64,000 nucleotides of DNA, taken from assembly GCA_019244185.1 (NCBI GenBank), contig JAFATB010000023.1:124001-188000 (forward strand), read 5' to 3'. Positions 1 to 8,643 of the stretch are shown piece after piece; within the stretch, counting starts at the first letter, position 1; every line of letters begins with the position of its first letter. Origin of the DNA: Acidobacteriota bacterium. Its GTDB lineage: Bacteria > Acidobacteriota > Thermoanaerobaculia > Gp7-AA8. The position numbers and the translations under genes were made by a program. The notes beneath the pieces were generated by a model that did no database searches, was not told where the DNA came from, and saw only the letters and a program-made list of their open reading frames with translations.

Positions 1-307
1 TGGCGTGGCCGTTCGCCGCGACGACGAGCGGCTTCGGCAGCGCGAACACTTCGAGCAGCATGCGCGAGAGCGCGGGGACGAACTGCTCGGCGTACGCGCG
101 TCCGCCGTCGGTGAGGCGGAAGAGATCGACGCCCGCCGAGAAGATCGAGCCGGTGCCAGTGAGGATCGCCACGCGGATGCTCTCGTCCGCCGCGACTTCC
201 GCGAACGCGCGGGCGATGCCGTCGACGAGCTCGATATCCATCGCGCTCGCTTTTCCGTGCGCGAGGCGAAGCGTGGCGATGGAGTCGGCGTCGGTGCGTT
301 CGATCAT
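1..307 (-). CDS. Enoyl-CoA hydratase/isomerase family protein (3' part outside window)
   Basis: Start ATG at 307; the gene runs off the left edge, so only about 102 N-terminal residues are visible. The fragment reads as a crotonase fold: the first oxyanion-hole signature SAGVDLFRL is at about residues 57-65, and the second signature begins (NGHA, 99-102) at the window edge. The family hydrates or isomerises acyl-CoA substrates, typically in fatty-acid or amino-acid breakdown; the substrate cannot be told from this fragment and the catalytic Glu region is not visible. It starts 10 nt after the stop of the M20 peptidase gene, so it is probably the last gene of a methyltransferase-peptidase-hydratase operon. 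Confidence 0.85.
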   Translation of the reverse strand, partial: MIERTDADSIATLRLAHGKASAMDIELVDGIARAFAEVAADESIRVAILTGTGSIFSAGVDLFRLTDGGRAYAEQFVPALSRMLLEVFALPKPLVVAANGHA

Positions 308-317
308 GCCGCGGATT

Positions 318-1766
318 CTACTGGGCGCGCATCAGCTGCCGGTAGAAGCGGATCGCGTCGAAGTAGCCGCTCACCGCCACGCGCTCGTTCGTGCCGTGAA
401 TGCGGTCGAGGTCGGGCTCGCGCAGCGGCAGCGGCACGAAGCGGTAGACGTTGCGCGTGAGCGGCTCGAAGTGACGCGAGTCGGTCGCGCCCATCAGCAG
501 ATACGGCGCGACGAGCGCGTCGGGATCGACCGCGCGCACGGCGCGTTGCACGCGTTGGAACTGCGGCGCCGACGGATCCGCCACCGGCGACGGCTCCCAC
601 GCCTCGCCGAAGAGACGCACGCGCGTGTGCGGATCATCGATCGCGCGGCGCACGTGCGCGACGACGTCCGCGATCGTGTCGCCCGGCAGGGTGCGGAAGT
701 TGATGACGGCGCGCGCGTACGCGGGGATCACGTTGTCCTTCACGCCGCCGCCGATGATCGTCGGCGCGATGGTGGTGCGCAGCATGGCGTTGATCGAATG
801 CGACTCCTTCGCCTGCAGCGCCAGCAGCGGCTCGAAGAGCCAGAGGTTCGCGAGGACGATGCGCGGCCCGAATGCCACCTCCGGCGCGAGCCAGCGGAAC
901 ATCTCCGCCGCCGCGCCGCGCACGCCCGCGCGGAACGGCGCGTTCTGCACGCGGTCGACCGCGGCGGCGATCGCGCCGACTTCCGTGCGCGGCGGCGGCA
1001 TCGACGAGTGTCCGCCTTTGCCGCTCGCGCTCAGCTCGATGCTGGCGAGTCCCTTCTCCGCGATGCCGATGAGAGCGACCGGCTTGGTCGTTCCCTCGAT
1101 CGCACCGGTCATGATCGCGCCGCCTTCGTCGAGCACGGCGTCGAGCTTCACGCCGCGCGCGGCCAGCAGTTTCGCGATGCGCGCGGCGCCGCGCGAGCCG
1201 CCGAGCTCCTCGTCTTCGCCGAACGAGAAGAGGAGCGTCCGCCGCGGTCGCCATCCTTCGGCGAGCAGCGACTCCGCTGCTTCGAGGATCGCGATCACCG
1301 TCACCTTGTCGTCGAGCGTGCCGCGACCCCAGACGTAGCCGTTCGCGACCGCGCCGCTGAACGGCGGCTGCTCCCACCGCGACTCGGTGCCCGGCTCGAC
1401 CGGCACGACGTCGTAGTGACCCATCAGCAACTGCGGCGCGAGCGACGGATCGCTGCCGCGCCACGTGTAGAGCAAACTGCGCCCGACGACCTCGCGCTGC
1501 AGCGACGCATGCACGCGCGGATACGCCTGCGCGACCCAGGCGATGAACGCGGCGTGATCTGTCGGTTGATTTTGCTCTTCGAACGAGATCGTCCGGAACT
1601 GGATCGCGCGCGAGAACCGCTGCAACGCGAGCGTGCGATCGATCGTCAGCGGCGGCGCGGGCGTGGCCGGAAGCTGCCGCGACGCCAGCGCAAACGCGCG
1701 CGTGATGAGGATGCCGCCGAGGACGACGACGATCAGCAGCAGAATCGCGAGCAGCCGTTTGATCAC
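318..1766 (-). CDS. M20 family metallopeptidase (carboxypeptidase S / PM20D1-like), membrane-anchored
   Basis: A 482-residue protein starting with GTG at 1766; this GTG overlaps the TGA of the upstream methyltransferase gene (GTGA). Residues 5-21 form a hydrophobic signal anchor, so the catalytic part is probably periplasmic. The di-zinc M20 motifs are present: GHYDVV (H117, D119), GRGTLDDK (D152) and FGEDEELGG (catalytic Glu about 186). SGKGGHSS marks the dimerisation/lid domain. The family hydrolyses C-terminal amino acids or N-acyl amino acids; the long form with a membrane anchor resembles yeast Cps1 and mammalian PM20D1. The exact substrate is unknown. No independent promoter is visible, so it is read as part of the operon. 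Confidence 0.9.
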   Translation of the reverse strand: MIKRLLAILLLIVVVLGGILITRAFALASRQLPATPAPPLTIDRTLALQRFSRAIQFRTISFEEQNQPTDHAAFIAWVAQAYPRVHASLQREVVGRSLLYTWRGSDPSLAPQLLMGHYDVVPVEPGTESRWEQPPFSGAVANGYVWGRGTLDDKVTVIAILEAAESLLAEGWRPRRTLLFSFGEDEELGGSRGAARIAKLLAARGVKLDAVLDEGGAIMTGAIEGTTKPVALIGIAEKGLASIELSASGKGGHSSMPPPRTEVGAIAAAVDRVQNAPFRAGVRGAAAEMFRWLAPEVAFGPRIVLANLWLFEPLLALQAKESHSINAMLRTTIAPTIIGGGVKDNVIPAYARAVINFRTLPGDTIADVVAHVRRAIDDPHTRVRLFGEAWEPSPVADPSAPQFQRVQRAVRAVDPDALVAPYLLMGATDSRHFEPLTRNVYRFVPLPLREPDLDRIHGTNERVAVSGYFDAIRFYRQLMRAQ

Positions 1767-2587
1767 GCCGGCCGCGCCTCGATGTACGCCATCGGAATCG
1801 TCAGCGTGAGCGTGCCGTGCGCGTCGAGCCGCGTCCGCAGCTCGCGAAAGACGTCCTGCCGTTCTTCCCGCGCGACGTCTTTCCACGCTTCCAGAAAGCC
1901 GAGCTTGATGAAGTAATGGTCGAGCAGCGCCGTGCCGCTCGCGAAGCGCATCGTGCCGCGGCGCTCGACCACGCGGACGACGTGGAAGCCGCCGTCTTCG
2001 AGCAGCGTGCGCACGCTGTCGACGGTCGCGCGATGTTCGACGTGCTCGTGCAGGCGCTCGATGGCGCGTTCGTCGTTCCGCGCGCGCAGCACGTCTTCGA
2101 AGACGGCGTAGAACTCCTGCATGTGCCCCTGCAGGTTCGTCGTCAGCGCGAGCGTGGCGCCCTCGCGCGCGACGCGGCGGCATTCGCGGATCGCGCCGGC
2201 GCGGTCGTCGAAGTTGTTGAGGCCGAGGTTGGAGACGATGAGGTCGAAGGCCGCGTCGTCGAACAGCATCGACGACGCGCTGCCCTCGTGCAGCACGACG
2301 TTGGGCGTGCCGCGGTCGGCGAGCTTCTGCCGCGCGCGCTCGAGCGCGGCGGTCCACGGATCGAGGCCGTGCACGGTGGCCGCGGATCCGAGGCGATCGG
2401 CGAGCTCGATCAGTGGAAAGCCGGTGCCGCACCCAACGTCGAGCGCGTCGCGTACGTTCGCGAGCGGGACTTCATCGAGCAGCAGCAGGCCGAACATCGC
2501 CGACCAGAGCGGCAGCTCGTCATAGCTGCGGACGACCGCGGGCGACGAGAAGTCGGCGACGAAGTCGAGAAACGCGAGGTCGTCCAC
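1763..2587 (-). CDS. Class I SAM-dependent methyltransferase
   Basis: A 274-residue protein. The start is taken as GTG at 2587, because a TACGAT hexamer (minus strand, 2600-2595) lies 7 nt upstream and no Shine-Dalgarno sequence is seen, as for many genes here. Longer in-frame versions add a low-complexity Arg-rich stretch with no homology. The SAM-binding motif LDVGCGTGF is at residues 49-57, followed by a GLDPW acidic-loop strand and a SNLGLNN motif IV region. This is the BioC/UbiE-like fold; nothing in the sequence identifies the methyl acceptor. It is the first gene of the operon with the M20 peptidase and the hydratase. Confidence 0.85.
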   Translation of the reverse strand: MDDLAFLDFVADFSSPAVVRSYDELPLWSAMFGLLLLDEVPLANVRDALDVGCGTGFPLIELADRLGSAATVHGLDPWTAALERARQKLADRGTPNVVLHEGSASSMLFDDAAFDLIVSNLGLNNFDDRAGAIRECRRVAREGATLALTTNLQGHMQEFYAVFEDVLRARNDERAIERLHEHVEHRATVDSVRTLLEDGGFHVVRVVERRGTMRFASGTALLDHYFIKLGFLEAWKDVAREERQDVFRELRTRLDAHGTLTLTIPMAYIEARPA

Positions 2588-2652
2588 GCGTGCGATCGTA
2601 TCGCACGCGTGGAACGTCGCCCGCGAGGGCGCGTTAGAACAGGCGAAGCGCG

Positions 2653-3198
2653 TTAGAGGCCGGCGCGAATCTGGCGCGCGCGGTCGAGGTGGCTCGCCAC
2701 CGCGGCGCGCTGCGTCTCGAGGAGCGTGCGCATCTCGCCGCGCGAGGAGGGGATGAGCACCGTGTCCATCGTCGTGAGCAGCCACTGGTGCACGTCCACC
2801 TGCGACTGCATGTACATGCGGTCGAATGCCGCGCCGTTGTACGTCGCGAGGTTCGTGACCGTGCGCTGCGCGCCTTCGCGCAGCGTGCGCATCGTGTCGT
2901 TCTCCGCCGGCGTCACGTTGTTGCGCGCGAACGCGTCGCGCGCCGCCGTGAGTGCCGCGGTATGGTCGCTGACCATCATCTGCGCGAACGCGCGCACCTC
3001 GGCGGACGTCGCCCGCGGCGCGGCCGCCTGTCCTTCCTGAATCTCCCCTTCATTCGCCGTCGCGACGATCCCCGCGACGTCATTCGCCGATAGCGCGCCC
3101 GGCATCGTGGCCATGTTTGCGTTCGAGTGCATGCTCCCGCACGCGGTCGCCAGCCAGAGCATGGGCAGGCACAACAGAACGACTGTTCCCTTCTTCAT
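2653..3198 (-). CDS. DUF4142 family lipoprotein
   Basis: A 181-residue secreted protein. The start ATG at 3198 is fixed by a strong GGAGGA about 9 nt upstream. The signal peptide ends in a lipobox (LATAC, Cys at about residue 18). The rest is the helical DUF4142 domain with the usual core: AxxEIQxGQxAxxxATxxEVRxFAQMMVxDHT, then helices carrying Met and His. DUF4142 proteins are ferritin-like helical proteins of the cell envelope with no settled biochemical function. The gene lies 65 bp upstream of, and convergent-free from, the methyltransferase operon, and diverges from the XRE regulator at 3349. Confidence 0.85.
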   Translation of the reverse strand: MKKGTVVLLCLPMLWLATACGSMHSNANMATMPGALSANDVAGIVATANEGEIQEGQAAAPRATSAEVRAFAQMMVSDHTAALTAARDAFARNNVTPAENDTMRTLREGAQRTVTNLATYNGAAFDRMYMQSQVDVHQWLLTTMDTVLIPSSRGEMRTLLETQRAAVASHLDRARQIRAGL

Positions 3199-3348
3199 TT
3201 CGCTGACTCCTCCTTCCACGCGTCGGAGCAAGCCCCGCGCCCGCTGTTGCGCGGCACGCAAACGCGTCCGAAGACCGGTAGCGAAGCAACCCCGAATGTT
3301 CGCAGCGGTTTTTGCGCGGTACGCGAACTGCAGGCATACAATGCCGTG

Positions 3349-3747
3349 ATGCCTCCGCCCTCCCCCTCGATCGGAGACAACCTCCGCCACGCCCGCTCGG
3401 AGCTCGGTCTTTCGCTCGCGAAAGTCGCCGCGCAGGCGGACATCAGCGTGGCCACGCTCTCGCGCATCGAGACCGACAAACAGAACCTCGACGTCGCCCT
3501 ACTCACGAAGCTCGCCCACATCCTCGGCACCGCCCCCGCGGCGCTCTTCGGACAAGCCGACGACGGCGACCGCACGAAAGTCACCCGCACCCTCGCCAGC
3601 CTCCCGCCGCGCGAACGCGCCCGCGTCTTCTTCGACGCCTCCCGCCGCGACGGCGTCTCGATCGACGACCTGCTGTCGATGATCGACGTCCTCCGCGACG
3701 AGCTCTCCCGCCTCCAGCGCAAGAGCCGCGTCCGCCGCCGGAACTGA
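3349..3747 (+). CDS. XRE-family helix-turn-helix transcriptional regulator
   Basis: A 132-residue protein. Residues about 10-68 form an XRE/Cro-type helix-turn-helix: IGDNLRHARSELGLSLAKVA, then a recognition helix in ISVATLSRIE and the closing helix KLAHILGTAPAALF. The C-terminal part (DGVSIDDLLSMIDVLRDELS) is probably a dimerising helix. TACAAT at 3337-3342 lies 6 nt before ATG 3349 and there is no Shine-Dalgarno, so the message is probably leaderless; GTG at 3346 is an alternative start. It lies between the divergent DUF4142 gene and the tRNA. The target is unknown; it could regulate itself or the neighbouring DUF4142 gene. Confidence 0.85.
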   Translation: MPPPSPSIGDNLRHARSELGLSLAKVAAQADISVATLSRIETDKQNLDVALLTKLAHILGTAPAALFGQADDGDRTKVTRTLASLPPRERARVFFDASRRDGVSIDDLLSMIDVLRDELSRLQRKSRVRRRN

Positions 3748-3762
3748 CCGCGCGCCGCGTGC

Positions 3763-3768
3763 TAGAAT
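3763..3768 (+). promoter_or_regulatory. -10 box (TAGAAT) of the tRNA-Gly gene
   Basis: TAGAAT ends 13 nt before the first base of the mature tRNA, a normal distance for a short 5' leader. No convincing -35 box is seen. The same TANNNT hexamer recurs upstream of many protein genes in this window. Confidence 0.6.
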
Positions 3769-3781
3769 CGCGGTCCCTCAA

Positions 3782-3857
3782 GCGGGCATAGCTCAGTTGG
3801 TAGAGTAGGAGCTTCCCAAGCTCTTGGTCGCGGGTTCGAATCCCGTTGCCCGCTCCA
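3782..3857 (+). tRNA. tRNA-Gly (anticodon CCC), CCA encoded
   Basis: A complete cloverleaf is readable: acceptor GCGGGCA/TGCCCGC, D-arm GCTC-AGTTGGTA-GAGT, anticodon stem GGAGC/GCTCT with loop TTCCCAA (anticodon CCC, reading GGG glycine codons), T-arm GCGGG-TTCGAAT-CCCGT, discriminator T, and a genomically encoded CCA at 3855-3857. It sits 34 nt after the XRE gene and 57 nt beyond the 3' end of the SIR2-TPR gene, which faces it. Confidence 0.95.
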
Positions 3858-3914
3858 ATCGATCCACGCTATCGCCTGCCGGCATTGCCACGCCCGCAGC
3901 TCGATGAACACGCA

Positions 3915-5948
3915 CTACTCACATTCATCGATCTCGCGAAGGGCGCGGCGCCGGTCGGCGTCGTTACCGCGCCTGCGCGCAATGTCCGCTGCCGTGGCGA
4001 ACGCGCGCCTGGCGCGCGCCTTTTGCCCCGCGTCGCGCAGCACAATGCCGCGATTGAAGTAATTCGTCCAGAGCCACGGGTCGTTGTGCTTGCGGAGCGT
4101 GGGAGCGGCGGTCGCGAGCTCCGCGATCGCCGCATCGATGTCGCCGTCGAGAATCGCCGTCAGCAGCGCGCGCTGCGTCAACGTCCGCGCTCGTTCCACG
4201 CCGCCTCTCTGTTGCGCGAGCACATCTGCAAGGTGTTCGTCGCTCTCCTCGAGCTTGCGATATACCGCCGGCGCCATTCCTTTGCGATCCCGCAGCACGA
4301 GCGCCTCTTCGTAGAGAAGCCACGCGAGATTGACGCGGACCGCGCGCACCAGATCGGAGCTTCCAGCGACCTGGGCATACGGAAGTGCGCGACGGAACGC
4401 GCGCTCCGCGTCGCGGAATCGGTGCTGGTGAAGCGCGAGGATGCCCGCTTCATTCAGAGCACCGCCGACGCCGTTCCGGTCGCGGAGCCGTGCGTACAGC
4501 CGTGCTGCCCGCCGGTACGCATCCTCGGCCTCCGCGTGCTTGCCGCGGTCGCGAAAGAATGCAGCGAGGCGGTCGTACCCGCGTGCTTCTTGCTCGGGCT
4601 CGTTCCGCGACAGAGCGATCGAATGGCGGAACAGTCGTTCCACTCGCTTCGCCGGCGCACCCGCCTCGAGTTCCATTTCGGCCAGCCGGCGTGACGCGGC
4701 GGCAGGCGTGCCGGGCCGCGTCGAACGGAGTAGTGCGCGGTAGATGGAGCGCGCGAATGCGCGGTCACGTTCCTCGTTGTAAATCGCGAGGTTGTACCGG
4801 TAATCCTGGAGCGTCCACGGGTCACGGCAATGCGGAACGTGGCGCTCGCAGCGGCGCAGCATGCGACCAACGTAGCGGTCGTCCCACAGGCGCATGCTGG
4901 CCATGTTGCTGCCAATGCGCAGCGCGATGCACGAGCGGCCATGTTTCTCAGCGAGGCGGAGCATGCGGCCGCCGACGCGGGCGTAATCACGGGCCAGGCC
5001 GCCGGTCCAGAACATCCGATCGTTGTTCATGAAGACGTCGAGCTTCTCGTCCGCGGTGCGCGCCGCGGCGACCCGCTTTTCCAGCGCCTCGACCGCGCGC
5101 GACTTCTCCTCGGCGAGACGATTGGCCCGCCGCGCTGGTGCGAGCGCTGCGAGGAACGCCGTGATCATCGGGTATTCGCCGTCGACGTACCAGATCGGAC
5201 GGATACCGAGGCGCGCCAGCGCCGCCGCGCGTTTCTTTCGCGACGCGTCGCCCGCGGGCGCGGGAAGAATCGCAAAATGCTGGCGCCGGCCGGCGCGGCG
5301 GATCAGGCGCAAATACCGGTCGCTTTCGACGCGGCAGCCGAGGAACAACACTGGTTTTGCAGAGAACAGCGCGACCAGCATCTCCGCGAGCTGCGCGTCC
5401 TCGGCATAATGCTGGTCGTACTCGCTCCGCGTGAGCACGCGTCCACGCGGCGTTCGCGCGTCGCCGTGAATCTTGATGAGCACGTGCTGTTGCTCGCGCA
5501 AGGCCCGCTTCGCCAACAACGGAAGCCCGCTCCAGAGCTCGTGATCGAACGGCAATTGCGCGTGTAAGAACACCTCCTCGAGGACGTGATCGAAATTAGT
5601 GGTGACGACAGCGCCGCGTGCGAGCCGCGGCACGAGCTCCGCGGCGGTGTCGCGCTGCTTCCGCGGTGCTTTGCCGAAGATGCGTGAAATCTCACGGTCG
5701 AACCACGCGCGGCCGCGCGCCGCGAGGATGTCCTCGGCCGCCTCCTCGAATTCACCGCGGGCGATGCGTTGCCGCACATCGACGGCGGCCTCCGCGCTGC
5801 AGTCTCTGAGGAAACTCGCCCACAGGGGGAAGCCGTACGGAAACGACAAGCCCGCGCCGACGAACGGCGTCACACCCGTGCGCGTGATGGCCGAACGCAA
5901 CGCTGGAATGGCCCGCCCGTTACCAGGAAACTCGTCGATCGGCGTCAC
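3915..5948 (-). CDS. SIR2-domain / TPR protein, candidate anti-phage defence NADase
   Basis: A 677-residue protein. The start is GTG at 5948, with GGAG 8 nt upstream; this leaves a short N-terminus before the SIR2 core, as usual. The N-terminal SIR2-like domain (about 20-290) has GAGLS (31-35), TTNFD (116-120), the catalytic His in IKIHGD (H161) and LFLGC, and lacks the zinc-binding cysteine pairs of deacetylase sirtuins. From about 430 to the end it is helical, with several TPR-like repeats (AEDAYRRAARLYARL, AERAFRRALPYAQ). This SIR2_2-type domain, known from ThsA, DSR and short-Ago partners, cleaves NAD+ during abortive infection. Here the TPR part would be the sensor; that is inference. 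The gene stands alone beside a tRNA gene. Confidence 0.75.
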   Translation of the reverse strand: MTPIDEFPGNGRAIPALRSAITRTGVTPFVGAGLSFPYGFPLWASFLRDCSAEAAVDVRQRIARGEFEEAAEDILAARGRAWFDREISRIFGKAPRKQRDTAAELVPRLARGAVVTTNFDHVLEEVFLHAQLPFDHELWSGLPLLAKRALREQQHVLIKIHGDARTPRGRVLTRSEYDQHYAEDAQLAEMLVALFSAKPVLFLGCRVESDRYLRLIRRAGRRQHFAILPAPAGDASRKKRAAALARLGIRPIWYVDGEYPMITAFLAALAPARRANRLAEEKSRAVEALEKRVAAARTADEKLDVFMNNDRMFWTGGLARDYARVGGRMLRLAEKHGRSCIALRIGSNMASMRLWDDRYVGRMLRRCERHVPHCRDPWTLQDYRYNLAIYNEERDRAFARSIYRALLRSTRPGTPAAASRRLAEMELEAGAPAKRVERLFRHSIALSRNEPEQEARGYDRLAAFFRDRGKHAEAEDAYRRAARLYARLRDRNGVGGALNEAGILALHQHRFRDAERAFRRALPYAQVAGSSDLVRAVRVNLAWLLYEEALVLRDRKGMAPAVYRKLEESDEHLADVLAQQRGGVERARTLTQRALLTAILDGDIDAAIAELATAAPTLRKHNDPWLWTNYFNRGIVLRDAGQKARARRAFATAADIARRRGNDADRRRALREIDECE

Positions 5949-6079
5949 TGAGGAATCTCCGCTTCCACGACACGCGGCTGATGAGGAGCAACACCGCGGC
6001 CACCGCGATACGAGGCATTTGGGCGCACGCGTCGGCTCCGCGACACCCCATCGCACACCTCTTGCACCCGCTGCAACGC

Positions 6080-6511
6080 ATGAAGCGCACACTCGTTTTT
6101 CTCGTCATCTTTGCCGCGGCGTGCGCGTCCGGGAATCAGTCGAATGGCCCGAACGTGCAGGTGGCGTTGCAGCAGACGACCTCGGGGTCGAACATCTTTT
6201 ACTTCCCGGGGCCGGTGAACATTGAATATGTGCTGTCGGTGATGAATCCGACGGCGCAGACGATCACGCTGAAGCGGGTCGATCTCGCGACGCGGGGGCA
6301 GGGGGCGTATCAGTTGCGCACGTCCGGGAACATCAATCTGCGCGTGCCGCCGAACTCCACGGCGTCGCAGGCGATTTACGCGTGGGGGCGTTCGCGTGGC
6401 GGCATGCTGATGTCGGGCGAGCCGGTCACGATGCAGATCACGGCCGTGTTCGACGACGGCACGGGGCGCACGTTCTCGCGGCTCGCGTTGCAGAATCTCG
6501 CGCAGCCGTGA
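6080..6511 (+). CDS. Small lipoprotein with a beta-sandwich-like domain, function unknown
   Basis: A 143-residue protein. ATG at 6080 gives a typical lipoprotein signal (KRTLVFLVIFAAAC, lipobox Cys at about residue 15); the longer in-frame version has no sensible N-terminus. The mature part is strand-rich (VNIEYVLSVMNPTAQTITLKRVDL, then RVPPNSTASQAIYAW and MQITAVFDDGTG), suggesting one immunoglobulin-like sandwich domain. I do not recognise a family. Its 5' end lies 131 bp from the divergent SIR2-TPR gene, and it ends 10 bp before the convergent phosphoesterase gene. Confidence 0.75.
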   Translation: MKRTLVFLVIFAAACASGNQSNGPNVQVALQQTTSGSNIFYFPGPVNIEYVLSVMNPTAQTITLKRVDLATRGQGAYQLRTSGNINLRVPPNSTASQAIYAWGRSRGGMLMSGEPVTMQITAVFDDGTGRTFSRLALQNLAQP

Positions 6512-6521
6512 GCGGCCGGCG

Positions 6522-7865
6522 CTAATGCGGCGGCGCGGAGGTCGACGCCGGGCAGTAGCACGTCATGAACGACGACGCGGTGAGCATGCGGAAGCCGCAC
6601 GCATAGCCCTGCCAGCTCGCGAGCGCGTCGGCGGCGCTCTTCGGCGCGCCCGCGGCCATGAACGTGAAGAACTGCGTGCGCATGGTCGTGTTGTCGTGCA
6701 TGGCGGAGTCGATCGCGGCGAGCGACGCGGTGTCGTAGCGCCGCTGGCCGTACGCCTCGTCGAACGCGTACTCGCGCGCCCACGGCGCGGTGACGTTCGG
6801 GAGGTGGTGGGCGGTGTAGTCGAGCACCTCCGCGTTCTCGTTGATGTGCACGATCTCGAACGCGGGGTTGTTGCCGAAGACCGGCGAGATCGACGGCGTG
6901 ATGTGGATGAACGCGCCGTTCGCGATGCGGAACTCGTCCTGATGCGTGTGCCCCGCGAACGAGCCGCGGATCGTCGCGCGATGATTCGCGGTGATGCGGA
7001 GGTACGGCTCCTGGTACTGGTCTTTCCAGAACGTCTGCGCCTTCACGCCGGGGCAGCTGCCGCCGTACTCCATCGTGTCGTAGACGTCCATGCCGGGCGG
7101 GATGTGAAACAGCAGCCACACGCGCTTGTGCTCGTCGCGCGCGAGGCGCAGCTCGTCGTCGAGCCAGCGCAGTTCCTGCAGGCCGGCGTCGGGACCCGGC
7201 TTGCCGCACGGGTTCTTGTAGTCGGTCGAGAAGAAGTTCGTGTTGATGGCGATGATGCGCAGGTTCCGCACGCCCGGCACGTCGGCGTGGTAGTAGCCGC
7301 CGGTCGGGAAGCGGCGGACGAACGAGCGCGAGTCGACGGCGGGGCTCCAGATGTCGCGGAAGTTCGCCAGAAAGATCGAATTCGGCGCGACCGCGTAGTC
7401 GCCGCAGTCGGAGTCGTTGTTGCCGAGGGTCGGATAGATGCGGACGTGTGGGAAAGCGTCGCGCAGGACGGAGGCCACGTACGCGACGGTCTTCGTCACG
7501 AACGCGGTGTACGCGGTCTGGCTCTTGTCGGTCGCGTACTGCTGGTACTTCTGCTGAAACTTGTGCGCGAGGAAGTCGCCGGAGATCAGCACGAACGCGG
7601 GCTTCGGCAGCTGCGTCTTCATCTCGGCGACGGCTGAGCGCAACAGCGGATCGTTGACGTCGCTGCCGTAGGTGCTGAACGTCGTCGTCGACGATGACGC
7701 GAGAATCGCGGGCCACTGCGCGACGTTGGCTGCCTCGAGTTTCGGCACGAGCGACGGATCGGCGAACGGATCGAAGTGGATGTCGGAGACGGAGAGGAAG
7801 GTCTCCGCGTGCGCGCTGAACGTGAGGCCGATGAGCAGGGCAACTGCCGTCACGAAATTCTTCAT
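6522..7865 (-). CDS. Secreted calcineurin-like phosphoesterase (acid sphingomyelinase-like)
   Basis: A 447-residue protein starting at ATG 7865 with a clear signal peptide (KNFVTAVALLIGLTFSAHA). Metallophosphoesterase motifs appear in order: SVSDIHFDP (DxH metal ligands), ISGDFLAH (GDxxx), LGNNDSDCGDY (GNND), LLFHIPPG (H), and FAGHTHQDEF (GHTH). The pattern and the helical C-terminus with conserved Cys (GYACGF, TCYC) match the sphingomyelinase/ASM-like branch, which hydrolyses phosphodiesters such as sphingomyelin outside the cell. The true substrate is not known. It diverges from the methyltransferase at 7926 (60 bp between starts). Confidence 0.85.
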   Translation of the reverse strand: MKNFVTAVALLIGLTFSAHAETFLSVSDIHFDPFADPSLVPKLEAANVAQWPAILASSSTTTFSTYGSDVNDPLLRSAVAEMKTQLPKPAFVLISGDFLAHKFQQKYQQYATDKSQTAYTAFVTKTVAYVASVLRDAFPHVRIYPTLGNNDSDCGDYAVAPNSIFLANFRDIWSPAVDSRSFVRRFPTGGYYHADVPGVRNLRIIAINTNFFSTDYKNPCGKPGPDAGLQELRWLDDELRLARDEHKRVWLLFHIPPGMDVYDTMEYGGSCPGVKAQTFWKDQYQEPYLRITANHRATIRGSFAGHTHQDEFRIANGAFIHITPSISPVFGNNPAFEIVHINENAEVLDYTAHHLPNVTAPWAREYAFDEAYGQRRYDTASLAAIDSAMHDNTTMRTQFFTFMAAGAPKSAADALASWQGYACGFRMLTASSFMTCYCPASTSAPPH

Positions 7866-7925
7866 AACGCGGATGGTAGTGCGGATCGGCTGGTCCGGCC
7901 TCACTCGCTGCGATATCGTCGCCGC

Positions 7926-8642
7926 ATGACCGACGACGAGGTCCGCGCGCGGATCGCAGCGATTCCGCACTGGTATCACCCGATCGAAGTGCGTCCGGGA
8001 ATCGTCACGCCGGGCGCGAACGCGGCCCGGCTGGTGCTCGGGACGCTCCAGCTTCCCGCCGATTGCCGCGGCCTGCGCGCGCTCGACCTCGGCACGCGCG
8101 ACGGCTTCTTCGCCTTCGAGCTGGAGCGCCGCGGCGCCGAGGTCGTCGCGGTCGATTACGTGGCGAAGACCGACACCGGATTCGCGCTCGCCGCCGAGCT
8201 GCTCGGGTCGCGCGTCACGTACCTTCAACGCAATCTGTACGAGCTCACCGCCGCCGAGCTGGGCACGTTCGACGTCGTGCTGTTCCTCGGCCTCCTCTAT
8301 CACTTGCCCGATCCGCTCGGTGCGCTGCGCATCGTGCGCAATCTCACGGCGCAGCGCATGTATCTCGAGACGCTGGTGCTCGATTTCGGCGCGGAGATGA
8401 ACGAGCTTCCGCTGATGCGGTTCTTCGCCGGCTCGAGCTGGGCCGGCGATCCGACGAACTACTGGGGACCGAACGTGCGCTGCGTCGAGGACATGCTCGG
8501 CGAGAGCGAGTTCGCCGCGCGCCGCGTGGTGCGCCTCGGCGACCGCTGCGTCTTCGCATGCGAGGCGATCTCGAGTCCCGCCGAAGCGTATTACCTCGAG
8601 ATCGCCACCGGCCGCCGCGTGCCGGAGAGCGCCGGCTCCTGA
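7926..8642 (+). CDS. SAM-dependent methyltransferase, CmoB/DUF1698-like
   Basis: A 238-residue protein. ATG at 7926 follows TATCGT (7914-7919) by 6 nt and has no Shine-Dalgarno, so it is probably leaderless. The N-terminus WYHPIEVRPGIVTPG resembles the substrate-binding lead-in of the CmoB tRNA (mo5U34) carboxymethyltransferase family, followed by the SAM motif ALDLGTRDGFFAFELERRGA and the VLFLGLLYHLPDPLGAL segment also typical of that family. It is shorter than CmoB proper (about 320 residues), so a different acceptor is likely. It ends one base before the convergent serine hydrolase gene. Confidence 0.8.
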   Translation: MTDDEVRARIAAIPHWYHPIEVRPGIVTPGANAARLVLGTLQLPADCRGLRALDLGTRDGFFAFELERRGAEVVAVDYVAKTDTGFALAAELLGSRVTYLQRNLYELTAAELGTFDVVLFLGLLYHLPDPLGALRIVRNLTAQRMYLETLVLDFGAEMNELPLMRFFAGSSWAGDPTNYWGPNVRCVEDMLGESEFAARRVVRLGDRCVFACEAISSPAEAYYLEIATGRRVPESAGS

Positions 8643-8643
8643 A

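Noticed and set aside
60-1916. Long plus-strand open frame (618 codons) opposite the M20 and methyltransferase genes
   Set aside because: It is Arg/Ala/His-rich with no domain and covers two well-supported minus-strand genes; it comes from the lack of stop codons in GC-rich antisense DNA.
3782-6100. Integrated genomic island at the tRNA-Gly gene
   Set aside because: No integrase gene and no duplicated tRNA 3' end is seen in the following sequence, so only a single defence-like gene is adjacent.
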